A DNA stretch of 64,000 nt from Variovorax brevis (GTDB lineage Bacteria; Pseudomonadota; Gammaproteobacteria; Burkholderiales; Burkholderiaceae_C), in NCBI RefSeq assembly GCF_030317105.1, contig NZ_JASZYG010000002.1, forward strand, positions 558,001 through 622,000. The letters run 5' to 3'. Position 1 is the stretch's first letter, and each line of letters begins with the position of its first letter. This document shows positions 28,524-36,444 of this stretch, in pieces. Made by a program: the position numbers and the translations under genes. The notes below the pieces were generated by a model, which did not search any database, had not been told where the DNA came from, and worked only from the letters and a program-made list of their open reading frames with translations.

Positions 28524-28546
28524 TTCGAAGCAACTATATCGAAGTG
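28521..28546 (-). promoter_or_regulatory. inverted repeat over the promoter/start of the ArsC-like gene
   Basis: CACTTCGA (28521-28528) and TCGAAGTG (28539-28546) are perfect complements 10 bp apart. The spacer contains TATAGT on the minus strand, a plausible -10. An ArsR-like repressor site is a reasonable guess. Confidence 0.4.
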
Positions 28547-28573
28547 CGCCTCAGATCCGCAACGTGACGCGGG

Positions 28574-28777
28574 GCATGTCAGTCAAAGCCGGGTTGGTAC
28601 CTCGTGGCCACCGACGACCGCATGATCCCGACGCCTGCGCAGCGGCTGATGTTTAAGCGCGCAGGTGCCACCGTGGTGGAAACCGGTGGCAGCCACGCGG
28701 TCTACGTGTCCAGGCCGCAAGCCGTTGCCGATCTCATCAAGCAGGCCGCATCGAAGAGCCTGGTCGCGGCCCGGTAA
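28574..28777 (+). pseudogene. 3' remnant of an alpha/beta hydrolase gene
   Basis: A 67-codon frame without start reads SKPGWYLVATDDRMIP then QRLMFKRAGATVVETG and GSHAVYVSRPQAVADLI before TAA. This is the C-terminal quarter of an alpha/beta hydrolase, with the acidic (DDRMIP) and histidine (GSHAVYV) members of the triad still present. The nucleophile domain is absent upstream, where the ArsC-like gene begins on the other strand. It is a truncated relic, probably from a rearrangement behind tRNA-Pro. Confidence 0.65.
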
Positions 28778-28789
28778 GCCCGTCAGCTG

Positions 28790-28830
28790 AACGCTGCCTG
28801 CCGAACGATCGCGGGCAGCGTTTTGTCTTT
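28790..28830 (+). terminator. terminator-like hairpin after the hydrolase remnant
   Basis: AACGCTGCC and GGCAGCGTT pair over 9 bp and continue into TTGTCTTTC. It is 13 bp after the remnant stop and is presumably its original terminator. Confidence 0.6.
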
Positions 28831-28954
28831 CAGATCATCGCGTTCCTTGTCTTCGGCCCTTGCGAGTTGCAACGACGAATGCGCGCCCATCTCGCGCATG
28901 AAGCGTAGGCGCTGGCTGACAGCCCGTGCGATGGAAGGGGGCTAGGATCAGCCG

Positions 28955-28978
28955 GCCCGCAAACTGCGGGCTTTGTTT
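28955..28978 (+). terminator. short terminator-like hairpin in the rsbR leader
   Basis: GCCCGC and GCGGGC pair around AAACT and are followed by TTTGTTT, 37 bp before the rsbR start. A TAGGAT -10-like hexamer at 28943-28948 would place transcription start at the hairpin foot. It may be a leftover terminator or a leader regulatory element. Confidence 0.35.
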
Positions 28979-29014
28979 CGCCTTGCCGACCCCCATCCAC
29001 CCCACAAGGAACAC

Positions 29015-29839
29015 ATGCACACCGAGGACGACCTGCTTTTGAACGCACTCAAGGGCGACGAAGGTGCCATCATCGACGCCTGGTTGGCCGAGGCCAAAGT
29101 CAAGGATGCACGCCAGCGAATCGAAGCCGTCGAGATCCTTCGGCTGTTGCGCGAGGCACTGGCTTCAAAGGCAGATTCGAACCGGCTGGAAGCGCCCGAA
29201 TGGGCTGGCCTGCGCTCCGCCCTGTCGGATCTGTCCGCATCGCGTGCGGCGCAGGGGCAGTCGGCGGGCGATACGAGTGACTTCGTGCTGGCGCTCAAGA
29301 AGCCGTTGTTCGGGGCCGTGGGCGCGAAGGGCGGCGAGGGGCTCGCGCCGGCGCTGTGGCTCGTTTCCAGAACGGTCGACAAGCTGGCCCAGCACACCGT
29401 GACCACCTTCCAGGAGGCGCGCGAGAACATCATCCGTCGCCAGCAGGAAGAACTGCTGGAGCTTTCCACGCCGGTGGTCAAGCTGTGGGAAGGCGTTCTG
29501 GCCGTTCCCATGATCGGCGTGCTGGACAGCAGCCGAACCCAGATGGTGATGGAGGCCCTGCTGCAAAAGATCGTCGAGACGGGCTCCGAACTCGCGATCA
29601 TCGACATCACGGGCGTGCCGACGGTCGACACCCTCGTCGCCCAGCATCTGCTCAAGACGGTGAGCGCCATCCGGTTGATGGGCGCGGATTGCATCATCAG
29701 CGGCATCCGTCCCCAGATCGCCCAGACCATCGTGCACCTGGGCATCGACCTGCAAGGCGTGAGCACCAAGGCCACCCTGGCCGATGCGCTGTCCCTGGCC
29801 CTGCTACGCACGGGCTGGCGCGTCGCCAAGGCGGCCTGA
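29015..29839 (+). CDS. rsbR: RsbR-type stressosome scaffold protein (STAS)
   Basis: A 274-residue protein. Residues 1-145 form the variable sensory N-domain, all alpha-helical as in RsbRA; residues 155-270 form the STAS domain. ELAIIDITGVPTVDTLVAQHLL and GIRPQIAQTIVHLGIDL are very close to Bacillus RsbR proteins, and the threonines in VDT and AQT are at or near positions phosphorylated by RsbT there. With RsbS it should build the 1.8-MDa stressosome. ATG is preceded by AAGGA. First gene of the seven-domain signalling operon. Confidence 0.93.
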   Translation: MHTEDDLLLNALKGDEGAIIDAWLAEAKVKDARQRIEAVEILRLLREALASKADSNRLEAPEWAGLRSALSDLSASRAAQGQSAGDTSDFVLALKKPLFGAVGAKGGEGLAPALWLVSRTVDKLAQHTVTTFQEARENIIRRQQEELLELSTPVVKLWEGVLAVPMIGVLDSSRTQMVMEALLQKIVETGSELAIIDITGVPTVDTLVAQHLLKTVSAIRLMGADCIISGIRPQIAQTIVHLGIDLQGVSTKATLADALSLALLRTGWRVAKAA

Positions 29840-29842
29840 TCC

Positions 29843-30217
29843 ATGGACCGCATTCCCATCCTGCGCATGGGCAAGACGCTGCTGGTCACCATCCAGGTGG
29901 ACATGCAGGACCAGACTGCCCTCACGCTCCAGGACGACCTCGCCGGACAGATCGCCAGGACCGGCGCCAACGGCGTGATGATCGACATCTCGGCGCTGGA
30001 AATCGTTGACTCCTTCGTGGGCCGCATGCTCAGCACCATTTCAGGCATTGCGCGCATCCTCTCGGCCACCACGGTGGTCGTGGGCATGCAGCCAGCCGTG
30101 GCCATCACCCTCGTGGAACTGGGACTGTCGCTTGAAGGCGTCCGCACGGCGCTCAACGTCGAACGGGGCATGGCCCTGCTCGACCGGGCCCGCGAGGAGG
30201 CCCGAGTTGGAAGCTGA
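29843..30217 (+). CDS. rsbS: RsbS-type stressosome STAS antagonist
   Basis: A 124-residue single STAS domain. VMIDISALEIVDSFVGRML carries Ser57 in the DSF motif, equivalent to Bacillus RsbS Ser59, the residue phosphorylated by RsbT. It retains RsbT in the stressosome until phosphorylated. Starts 3 bp after rsbR and overlaps rsbT by 11 bp. Confidence 0.93.
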   Translation: MDRIPILRMGKTLLVTIQVDMQDQTALTLQDDLAGQIARTGANGVMIDISALEIVDSFVGRMLSTISGIARILSATTVVVGMQPAVAITLVELGLSLEGVRTALNVERGMALLDRAREEARVGS

Positions 30218-30611
30218 CCCTACCGGCAGCATGCCCCTGCTCTCGGAGCAGAACATCGTGGCCAGCCGGCAGATGGTCCGTACCCTTTGCCAATCGCTCA
30301 AGTTCAGCCTGGTCGACCAGACCAAGATGATCACGGCCGCCAGCGAGTTGTCGCGCAATGCGCTCATCCATGGCGGCGGGGGCCGCATGCGATGGGAACT
30401 CGTGGAGCGCAATGGCCGGCGCGGCCTGCAACTGCATTTCGAAGACGAGGGGCCCGGCATTGACGACCTGAGCCTGGCCATGTCCGACGGCTGGACCAGC
30501 GGCAGCGGCATGGGCCTGGGCCTGCCGGGCAGCAAGCGGCTGGTCAACGATTTCGACATCGACTCCGCGCCGGGGCGGGGCACTCGCGTGAGCATCACCA
30601 AGTGGAAGTGA
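30207..30611 (+). CDS. rsbT: RsbT-type serine/threonine kinase
   Basis: A 134-residue GHKL kinase, nearly the length of Bacillus RsbT (133). N-box ASELSRNALIHGGGG, DEGPGIDD and the lid/G2 region GSGMGLGLPGSKRLVNDF are intact. It phosphorylates RsbR and RsbS and on release activates a downstream partner. Start TTG 30207 is preferred because GAGGAGG lies 6 bp upstream inside rsbS, whereas the first ATG (30231) has no ribosome-binding site. Confidence 0.92.
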   Translation: MEADPTGSMPLLSEQNIVASRQMVRTLCQSLKFSLVDQTKMITAASELSRNALIHGGGGRMRWELVERNGRRGLQLHFEDEGPGIDDLSLAMSDGWTSGSGMGLGLPGSKRLVNDFDIDSAPGRGTRVSITKWK

Positions 30612-31633
30612 TCGCCGGCTGGACGCACAGGGCGTTCCCCATCGACGACCCGAGCCGGGTGGGCGAAGCGCGGCGCCATGCCGCCCATTTGGCGCAGGCG
30701 CTGGCGCTGCCCGAAATCGAGGCAGGACGGCTGGCGTTGATCGTGACCGAATTGGGCACGAATCTCCTGAGACATGCGCGCAAGGGCCGCCTGCTCATCG
30801 CGGCGCGACCGTCCATGAACGACGTCGAAGTGCTCTCCATTGACGAAGGACCGGGCATCGCGGACCTGCCGCTCGCCATGCGGGATGGCCATTCGTCGGG
30901 CAGCACGCCTGGCACGGGCCTGGGCGCCGTCCGCCGGCTGGCCACGCAGTTCGACATGCATACCGCGGTGCCCGAGGGCACCGTGTGCGTCGCCCGCGTC
31001 GGGAAGCCGCCTGCAGAGGGGACTCCGCGCGAGAAGAACGGGAGTGCCTTCGCGATCGGCGCGGTGTGTCTGCCAGTCACGGGCGAAATCGAATCCGGCG
31101 ATGGCTGGGCCGCCGCCTTCGAAGGATCAGCCGCACGCGTGATCGTCGCCGACGGCTTGGGCCACGGCCCGGAGGCGGCCAAGGCCTCGCGCGCCGCAAC
31201 GGCCGCCTTCTCGCGCCAGCCGTTTGCCGCCTTGCGCGAAACCATCCAGACTGCGCACGTGGCTTTGCAGACAACCCGAGGAGCAGCCGTTTGCGCGGCG
31301 GCCCTCGACGCCGACGCGTCGTCACTGTCGTATTCAGGCGCCGGCAACGTGGTGGGCCGCGTGGTGTCGGGCGTGTTCGACAAATCGCTGGTCACGCAGC
31401 ATGGCACGGCTGGCATGCAGATTCGCCGGCCCGAAGAGACAACACTCGAATGGCCCGAGCACGCGCTGGTGGTGCTGCACAGCGACGGCATCGACACGCG
31501 CTGGAAGGCGCAAGGCATCGCACCCTTGTTGACGCGCGACCCCGCACTGGTGGCGGCGCTGCTGCTGCGCGACCACACCCGCCAGCGCGACGACGCCACG
31601 GTGGTGGTGCTGCGCCGAAGGAGCGATGCATGA
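30602..31633 (+). CDS. RsbX-like PP2C phosphatase with N-terminal GHKL ATPase domain
   Basis: A 343-residue two-domain protein. Residues 20-135 form a second anti-sigma-type GHKL domain (LIVTELGTNLLRHARKG, DEGPGIADL, GTGLGAVRRL). Residues 145-343 form a SpoIIE/PP2C phosphatase with RVIVADGLGHGPEAAKAS holding the DGxGHG metal motif and a C-terminal LRDHTRQRDDATVVVL. Bacillus RsbX has only the phosphatase, which resets the stressosome by dephosphorylating RsbS/RsbR. Start is GTG 30602 (or GTG 30608), overlapping the rsbT stop. Confidence 0.88.
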   Translation: MEVIAGWTHRAFPIDDPSRVGEARRHAAHLAQALALPEIEAGRLALIVTELGTNLLRHARKGRLLIAARPSMNDVEVLSIDEGPGIADLPLAMRDGHSSGSTPGTGLGAVRRLATQFDMHTAVPEGTVCVARVGKPPAEGTPREKNGSAFAIGAVCLPVTGEIESGDGWAAAFEGSAARVIVADGLGHGPEAAKASRAATAAFSRQPFAALRETIQTAHVALQTTRGAAVCAAALDADASSLSYSGAGNVVGRVVSGVFDKSLVTQHGTAGMQIRRPEETTLEWPEHALVVLHSDGIDTRWKAQGIAPLLTRDPALVAALLLRDHTRQRDDATVVVLRRRSDA

Positions 31634-32532
31634 CCGCGCCCGCAACCCCCGGCAAACACGCCGAAGAACCATCCGCCGAAGCGCTCGCTGCGCAACTGGC
31701 CGTCAGCCGCCAAGAGGCGGACGACCTGCGCATTGAACTGGAAGAGACCAACCGCGGCGTGGTCGCGCTCTATGCCGAACTGGACGCGCAGGCCGAGCAG
31801 CTGCGCCAGGCCACCGAACTCAAGAGCCGCTTCCTGGCGTACATGAGCCACGAGTTCCGCACGCCCATCAGCGCCATTCGGAGCATCACGCGCCTGCTGA
31901 ACGACGGTATGGACGGCCCGCTCAACGAGGAGCAGCAAAAGCAGATCCGCTTCATCGAGACATCGGCCACTGAATTCGCGGAGATGGTCGACGACCTGCT
32001 CGACCTGGCCAAGATCGAAGCGGGCCGCGTCGAGATCTCGCCGGCCTGGTTCGAGATGGTGGACTTGTTCTCGGCCTTGCGCGGCATGTTCAAGCCGGTG
32101 CTGAGCAACCCCGACACGGCGCTGATCTTCGAGGAGCCATCGCAGTTGCCGCGCCTGTACACCGACGACCGCCGGCTCTCGCAGATCCTGCGCAACTTCA
32201 TCTCCAACGCGCTGAAGTTCACGGCGCGCGGCGAAGTGCGGGTGGCGGCCACGCGCTTCGGCGACGACCAGGTGCAATTTTCCGTGTCAGACACGGGCAT
32301 CGGCATCGCGCCGGAGCATCATGCGGCTGTGTTCGACGATTATTCCCAAGTGGACTCGCCGGTGCAAAAGCGCCTGCGCGGCACCGGGCTGGGTCTGGCC
32401 CTGAGCAAGCACCTGGCGCAACTGTTGGGCGGCAGGGTCACGATCGCCAGTGAACTGGGCAAGGGCTCGGTGTTCTCGGTCATCGTGCCGGTGCAACTGG
32501 ACAAGGCCGCGGCACCGCCGCAGGAGCCATAG
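31630..32532 (+). CDS. soluble sensor histidine kinase
   Basis: A 300-residue cytosolic kinase. A coiled coil (residues 15-65) leads into the HisKA domain with phospho-acceptor His in YMSHEFRTPISAI, and a HATPase domain with N-box LSQILRNFISNALKF, DTGIGI and GTGLGLALSKHLAQLLGG. No membrane or sensory domain, so input probably comes from the stressosome. ATGA overlap with the RsbX-like gene shows operon membership. Confidence 0.92.
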   Translation: MTAPATPGKHAEEPSAEALAAQLAVSRQEADDLRIELEETNRGVVALYAELDAQAEQLRQATELKSRFLAYMSHEFRTPISAIRSITRLLNDGMDGPLNEEQQKQIRFIETSATEFAEMVDDLLDLAKIEAGRVEISPAWFEMVDLFSALRGMFKPVLSNPDTALIFEEPSQLPRLYTDDRRLSQILRNFISNALKFTARGEVRVAATRFGDDQVQFSVSDTGIGIAPEHHAAVFDDYSQVDSPVQKRLRGTGLGLALSKHLAQLLGGRVTIASELGKGSVFSVIVPVQLDKAAAPPQEP

Positions 32533-32534
32533 CG

Positions 32535-34517
32535 ATGGTCACGGCCGTCATCAACAGCACCATCGACCGCGCACGGCATCGCGTGCTGGTGGTGGACGAC
32601 AACCCCACCACGCGATATGCCACGGAGCGCGTCATCCGCGCGGCCGGCTTCCAGACCGCCGAGGCCAGCACGGGACGCGAGGCCATCGATCTCTCGGCCG
32701 AGCGCATCTCTGCGGTGGTGCTGGATGTGCACCTGCCCGACATCAACGGCTTCGACGTGTGCCGCTCCATTCGTTCGGTGCATTCCACCGCGACGCTGCC
32801 GGTCATCCATCTGTCGGCCACCTTCATCCGCAACGAGGACAAGGTGGCGGGTCTGGATGCCGGGGCGGATGCATACCTGATCCACCCCGTCGAGCCGCCG
32901 GTGCTGATCGCGACCTTGCAGGCGCTTATTCGCGCGCGCATGGCGGAAGACCGGCTGCGCGACAGCGAGGCGCGCTTTCGGGCGATCTACAACCAGGCGC
33001 CGACGGGCATGGCCTTGATCGACGGCGAAGGGCGCTTTGCAGACGTCAATCCCGCGCTCATGCGGATGCTGGACCGCACGCAGTCCGACCTGATGGGCCA
33101 GCCCGTGGCTTCTTTCGCGCCGGACGACTGGGTGACTTTCGTGCAAGGCAAGACGGCCCATTCGCTGACGGATGAAAGCGTGTGGCATGGCGAGTTTCCG
33201 TTGCTGCGTCCCGACGGCGGCGAGGTGCGCCTGGAGTGGACGATGTCCAGCGCCATCGAGCCGGGGCTGCGCATCGGCATCGCACTGGACGTGTCGGAGC
33301 GCTTCGAGCTGGAACAGCGCCGCCTCGACGTGCTCGAGCGCGAGACGGCGGCCCGGCTGGCAGCGGAACGGCACAGCCGCACCAAGGACGACTTCGTGGC
33401 CGTGCTGTCGCACGAGTTGCGAAACCCGCTCAACGCCATCGCGGGCTGGGTGCACCTGCTCAACACGCGGCCGCGAACGCCCGAGTTGCTGGAAAAGGGA
33501 CTGGTGTCGATCGACCGCAGCGTCAAGGCGCAAGCCCTGCTCATCTCCGACATCCTGGACGTCTCGCGCATCAGCTCGGGCAAGTTGCGCCTGCATCGCG
33601 AGTGGATCGAGCCGGGCGGCCTGGTGTCGGCTTCGATCGATGCGCTTTCCAGCTCCGCGGCTGCACGGCAACTGCAGGTGCAGTTCGTGCACGAAGGCAT
33701 TCAGGAGCCAGCCTGGCTGGACCCGACGCGCTTCCAGCAGATCGTGTGGAACTTGCTGTCGAACGCGATCAAGTTTTCGGGCGAGGCGGGCGTGATCCAG
33801 ATCAAGCTGCGGCGCCAGGCGGACCGGTTGCACCTGTCCATCCGGGACGAGGGTCGCGGCTTCTCACGGGAGTTCCAGGATCATCTGTTCGACCGCTTTG
33901 CCCAGAGTGATGCACCGGACAACCGCCATCATGGCGGCCTTGGCCTGGGACTTTCGATCGTGCGCAACCTCGCTGAACTTCATGGAGGCCAGGCGACTGC
34001 CTACAGCGCGGGCGAAGGGCAGGGCGCCACCTTCGAGGTATTCCTGTTGGTGACGCCCCCCGGCGACGAGGAATTCAACCCGGCGGGCGAAGGCGCGGTC
34101 GTCGTGAACCCCGGCGACCGCCACCTGCAGGGGCTGGACATCCTGGTCGTCGAGGACAACGTCGATGCCAGCGAGATCCTGCGCGTGGTGCTCTCCGACG
34201 CAGGCGCCGCCGTGCGCGTCGCCGCTGACTACGTGACGGCCTTGCAGATGGCCGAGCAGGCCTGGCCCCGGATCCTGGTGAGCGACATTGGCCTGCCCGG
34301 GCGCGACGGCTATGACCTGATTCGCCAACTGCGGCACCTGGGGCAGTCGAACGGCTACGACAGGTTCTTCGCGATTGCGCTGACGGCTTTCTCGCGTCCG
34401 CAAGACCAGGGCAAGGCATTCGAAGCCGGCTTTGATGCACACCTCACGAAGCCGTTGCAGCCGCATGCACTGATCGCCTTGATTGCGGATCGCGGGGTGC
34501 ATGCTTCGGCGGCTTGA
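32535..34517 (+). CDS. hybrid kinase: receiver - PAS - histidine kinase - receiver
   Basis: A 660-residue protein. Receiver 1 (residues 15-135) has VVDDNPTT and phospho-acceptor VVLDVHLPD, but the usual lysine of the KP motif is His (YLIHPVEPP). PAS domain about 145-260 (SEARFRAIYNQAPTGMALID). HisKA with VLSHELRNPLNAI (about 290) and HATPase with WNLLSNAIKFSG, RDEGRGF and GLGLGLSIVRNLAELHGG. Receiver 2 (540-655) is complete (VVEDN, SDIGLPG, LTKPLQP). It is the terminal gene of the stressosome operon and the likely output relay, since no sigma-B-like factor is encoded here. Confidence 0.92.
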   Translation: MVTAVINSTIDRARHRVLVVDDNPTTRYATERVIRAAGFQTAEASTGREAIDLSAERISAVVLDVHLPDINGFDVCRSIRSVHSTATLPVIHLSATFIRNEDKVAGLDAGADAYLIHPVEPPVLIATLQALIRARMAEDRLRDSEARFRAIYNQAPTGMALIDGEGRFADVNPALMRMLDRTQSDLMGQPVASFAPDDWVTFVQGKTAHSLTDESVWHGEFPLLRPDGGEVRLEWTMSSAIEPGLRIGIALDVSERFELEQRRLDVLERETAARLAAERHSRTKDDFVAVLSHELRNPLNAIAGWVHLLNTRPRTPELLEKGLVSIDRSVKAQALLISDILDVSRISSGKLRLHREWIEPGGLVSASIDALSSSAAARQLQVQFVHEGIQEPAWLDPTRFQQIVWNLLSNAIKFSGEAGVIQIKLRRQADRLHLSIRDEGRGFSREFQDHLFDRFAQSDAPDNRHHGGLGLGLSIVRNLAELHGGQATAYSAGEGQGATFEVFLLVTPPGDEEFNPAGEGAVVVNPGDRHLQGLDILVVEDNVDASEILRVVLSDAGAAVRVAADYVTALQMAEQAWPRILVSDIGLPGRDGYDLIRQLRHLGQSNGYDRFFAIALTAFSRPQDQGKAFEAGFDAHLTKPLQPHALIALIADRGVHASAA

Positions 34518-34567
34518 ACGGCGACGGCGGCGCTCCCATCGAAGTGGCGCCGCCGCCCGTCAGCGGC

Positions 34568-35566
34568 CTATACCCAGCCCTTGATCTGCTGGCTCATCGC
34601 CAGCGTCGAGATGCCGTAGCGGTCGTGCAGCGTCGGCAATGCCCCGGCGTCGAGGAAGGCGTCCGGCAAGGCGATCTGGCGAAACGCCGTCGTCACGCCC
34701 GAGCGCATCAGGAGACACGCGACCGCTTCGCCCAAGCCGCCGATCACCGAATGGTTCTCCGCCACCACGACGAGCCTGCCCAGTCGCCGGACCTCGGCGA
34801 GGATCGTCGCCTCGTCGAGTGGCTTGATCGTCGGCACGTGCAGCACCGCGACGTCGATGCCATCGGCTTGCAACTGTTGCGCGACTTCCAGCGAACGCAT
34901 CGTCATGAAGCCGCTCGAAATCACCAGCACGCTCTTGCCGTCACGAATGAGCTTGGCCTTGCCGAGCTCGAACTTGTAGTCGTACTCGTCCAGCACCAGC
35001 GGCACGTTGCCGCGCGGCAGGCGCATGTAGACCGGGCCTTGGTGGTCCGCCATCTGCGGAACCGCCTGCTCGATGTCCAGCGCATCGCAAGGATCGATGA
35101 TCGTCAGGCCCGGAATGCCGCGCATCAGCGCCAGGTCTTCAGTCGCCTGATGGCTCGGCCCATAGCCGGTGGTCAGGCCTGGCAGCGCGCAGCACATCTT
35201 CACGTTGAGGTTCTCTTCGGCAATGACCTGGTGCACGAAGTCGAAGGCCCGACGGGTGCCGAAGACCGCGTACGTCGTCGCAAAAGGAATGAAGCCTTCC
35301 TTGGCCATGCCGCCCGCGGCGGCCATCAACAATTGCTCGGCCATGCCCATCTGGAAGAAGCGCTCCGGGTACTCGTTGGCGAACAGGTGCAGGTCGGTGT
35401 ACTTGGCCAGGTCGGCCGTCATGCCGACGATCTCCGGGCGATTGCGTCCCAGCTCGACCAGGGCCTTGCCGAAGGGCGCCGCCTTGACGCGCTGGCCCTC
35501 GCCGGCGATGGAGGCAATCATGGCCGAGGTCTTGAGACGCGGCTTCTTTTCGGTAACGGCATTCAT
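34568..35566 (-). CDS. transketolase C-terminal subunit
   Basis: A 332-residue protein with the pyrimidine-binding and C-terminal domains of transketolase/DXS. GMAEQLLMAAAGGMAKEGFIPFATTYAVF contains the cofactor-activating glutamate (MAEQ). Split transketolases of about 280+330 residues are common and require both polypeptides to bind ThDP at the interface. Start overlaps the stop of the N-terminal gene (TAATG). The operon context (TRAP transporter, SDR) points to a dedicated catabolic function rather than the pentose-phosphate pathway. Confidence 0.92.
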   Translation of the reverse strand: MNAVTEKKPRLKTSAMIASIAGEGQRVKAAPFGKALVELGRNRPEIVGMTADLAKYTDLHLFANEYPERFFQMGMAEQLLMAAAGGMAKEGFIPFATTYAVFGTRRAFDFVHQVIAEENLNVKMCCALPGLTTGYGPSHQATEDLALMRGIPGLTIIDPCDALDIEQAVPQMADHQGPVYMRLPRGNVPLVLDEYDYKFELGKAKLIRDGKSVLVISSGFMTMRSLEVAQQLQADGIDVAVLHVPTIKPLDEATILAEVRRLGRLVVVAENHSVIGGLGEAVACLLMRSGVTTAFRQIALPDAFLDAGALPTLHDRYGISTLAMSQQIKGWV

Positions 35567-36405
35567 TATTTGGCTCCTTCGGTTTGCGTGCTGTCGGTGT
35601 GGGCGATGGCCTGTTGCCATTCGGGCGGATCCACGCGGATGAAATGGTTCTTGTCGCGGCTCTCGAGGAAGGGGACTCCCTTGCCCATCAAGGTGTCGAA
35701 CAGGATGACGCGCGGCTTTTCTTCCTTGAGCGCGCGGGCCGCATCGAAGGCGGCGATGACGGCCGGCATGTCGTTGCCATTGACGCGCTGCACGTGCCAG
35801 CCGAAGGCCGTCCATTTGTCGGCCAGCGGCTCGAAGCCCATGATCTTTCCGGACGGGCCGTCTGCCTGCTGGTTGTTGATGTCGATCAGGCAGATCAGGT
35901 TCGTCAGCCGGTGGTGGGCGGCGCCCATCGCGGCCTCCCAGGTCGATCCTTCGTCCAGTTCGCCGTCGGACATCGAGTTGTAGACGAAGGCGGGGTTGTT
36001 CTTCAAACGCAGTCCGAGGGCCATGCCGACGGCAATGGGAAGCCCTTGGCCGAGTGAGCCACCGGACATTTCCATGCCGGGCGTATAGGTGACCATTCCC
36101 GACATCGGCAAGCGGCTGTCGTCGCTGCCATAGGTTTCGAGTTCCTCTTCGGAAATGATCCCGGCCTCGATCAGCGCTGCGTACGCGGCGATCGCGTAAT
36201 GGCCGTGGGACAGCAGGAAGCGGTCGCGGCCTTCCCATTCGGGATCCTCGGGCCGGTAGGTCATGGCGTGCTTGTAGGCCACGGCGAGCACATCGGCCCA
36301 GCCCAGCGCCTGGCCGATGTAGCCCTGGCCCTGGACTTCGCCCATCTGCAGTGCGTAGCGGCGAATGCGGTAGGCGCTTTGTTGAAGTGTCGACAAGTCA
36401 GTCAT
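35566..36405 (-). CDS. transketolase N-terminal subunit
   Basis: A 279-residue ThDP diphosphate-binding half of a split transketolase. RDRFLLSHGHYAIAAYAAL holds the conserved histidine pair, GSLGQGLPIAVGMALG the next active-site segment, and SDGELDEGSTWEAAMGAAHH plus DINNQQADG the GDG-x-N-type Mg/ThDP motif (here SDGELDEG). AGGAG precedes the start. Confidence 0.92.
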   Translation of the reverse strand: MTDLSTLQQSAYRIRRYALQMGEVQGQGYIGQALGWADVLAVAYKHAMTYRPEDPEWEGRDRFLLSHGHYAIAAYAALIEAGIISEEELETYGSDDSRLPMSGMVTYTPGMEMSGGSLGQGLPIAVGMALGLRLKNNPAFVYNSMSDGELDEGSTWEAAMGAAHHRLTNLICLIDINNQQADGPSGKIMGFEPLADKWTAFGWHVQRVNGNDMPAVIAAFDAARALKEEKPRVILFDTLMGKGVPFLESRDKNHFIRVDPPEWQQAIAHTDSTQTEGAK

Positions 36406-36444
36406 TGAAATCTCCTTGCTTGAGTGGAAATGGGAGGTGAAGGG

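Noticed and set aside
26980..29000. Possible attachment-site duplication of the tRNA-Pro 3' end
   Set aside because: No second copy of the T-arm/acceptor sequence was found, and no integrase gene is present.
34526..34554. GGCGGCGC/GCGCCGCC stem between the converging hybrid kinase and transketolase genes as terminator
   Set aside because: Stem is perfect but there is no T-run on either strand; could equally be chance in GC-rich DNA.
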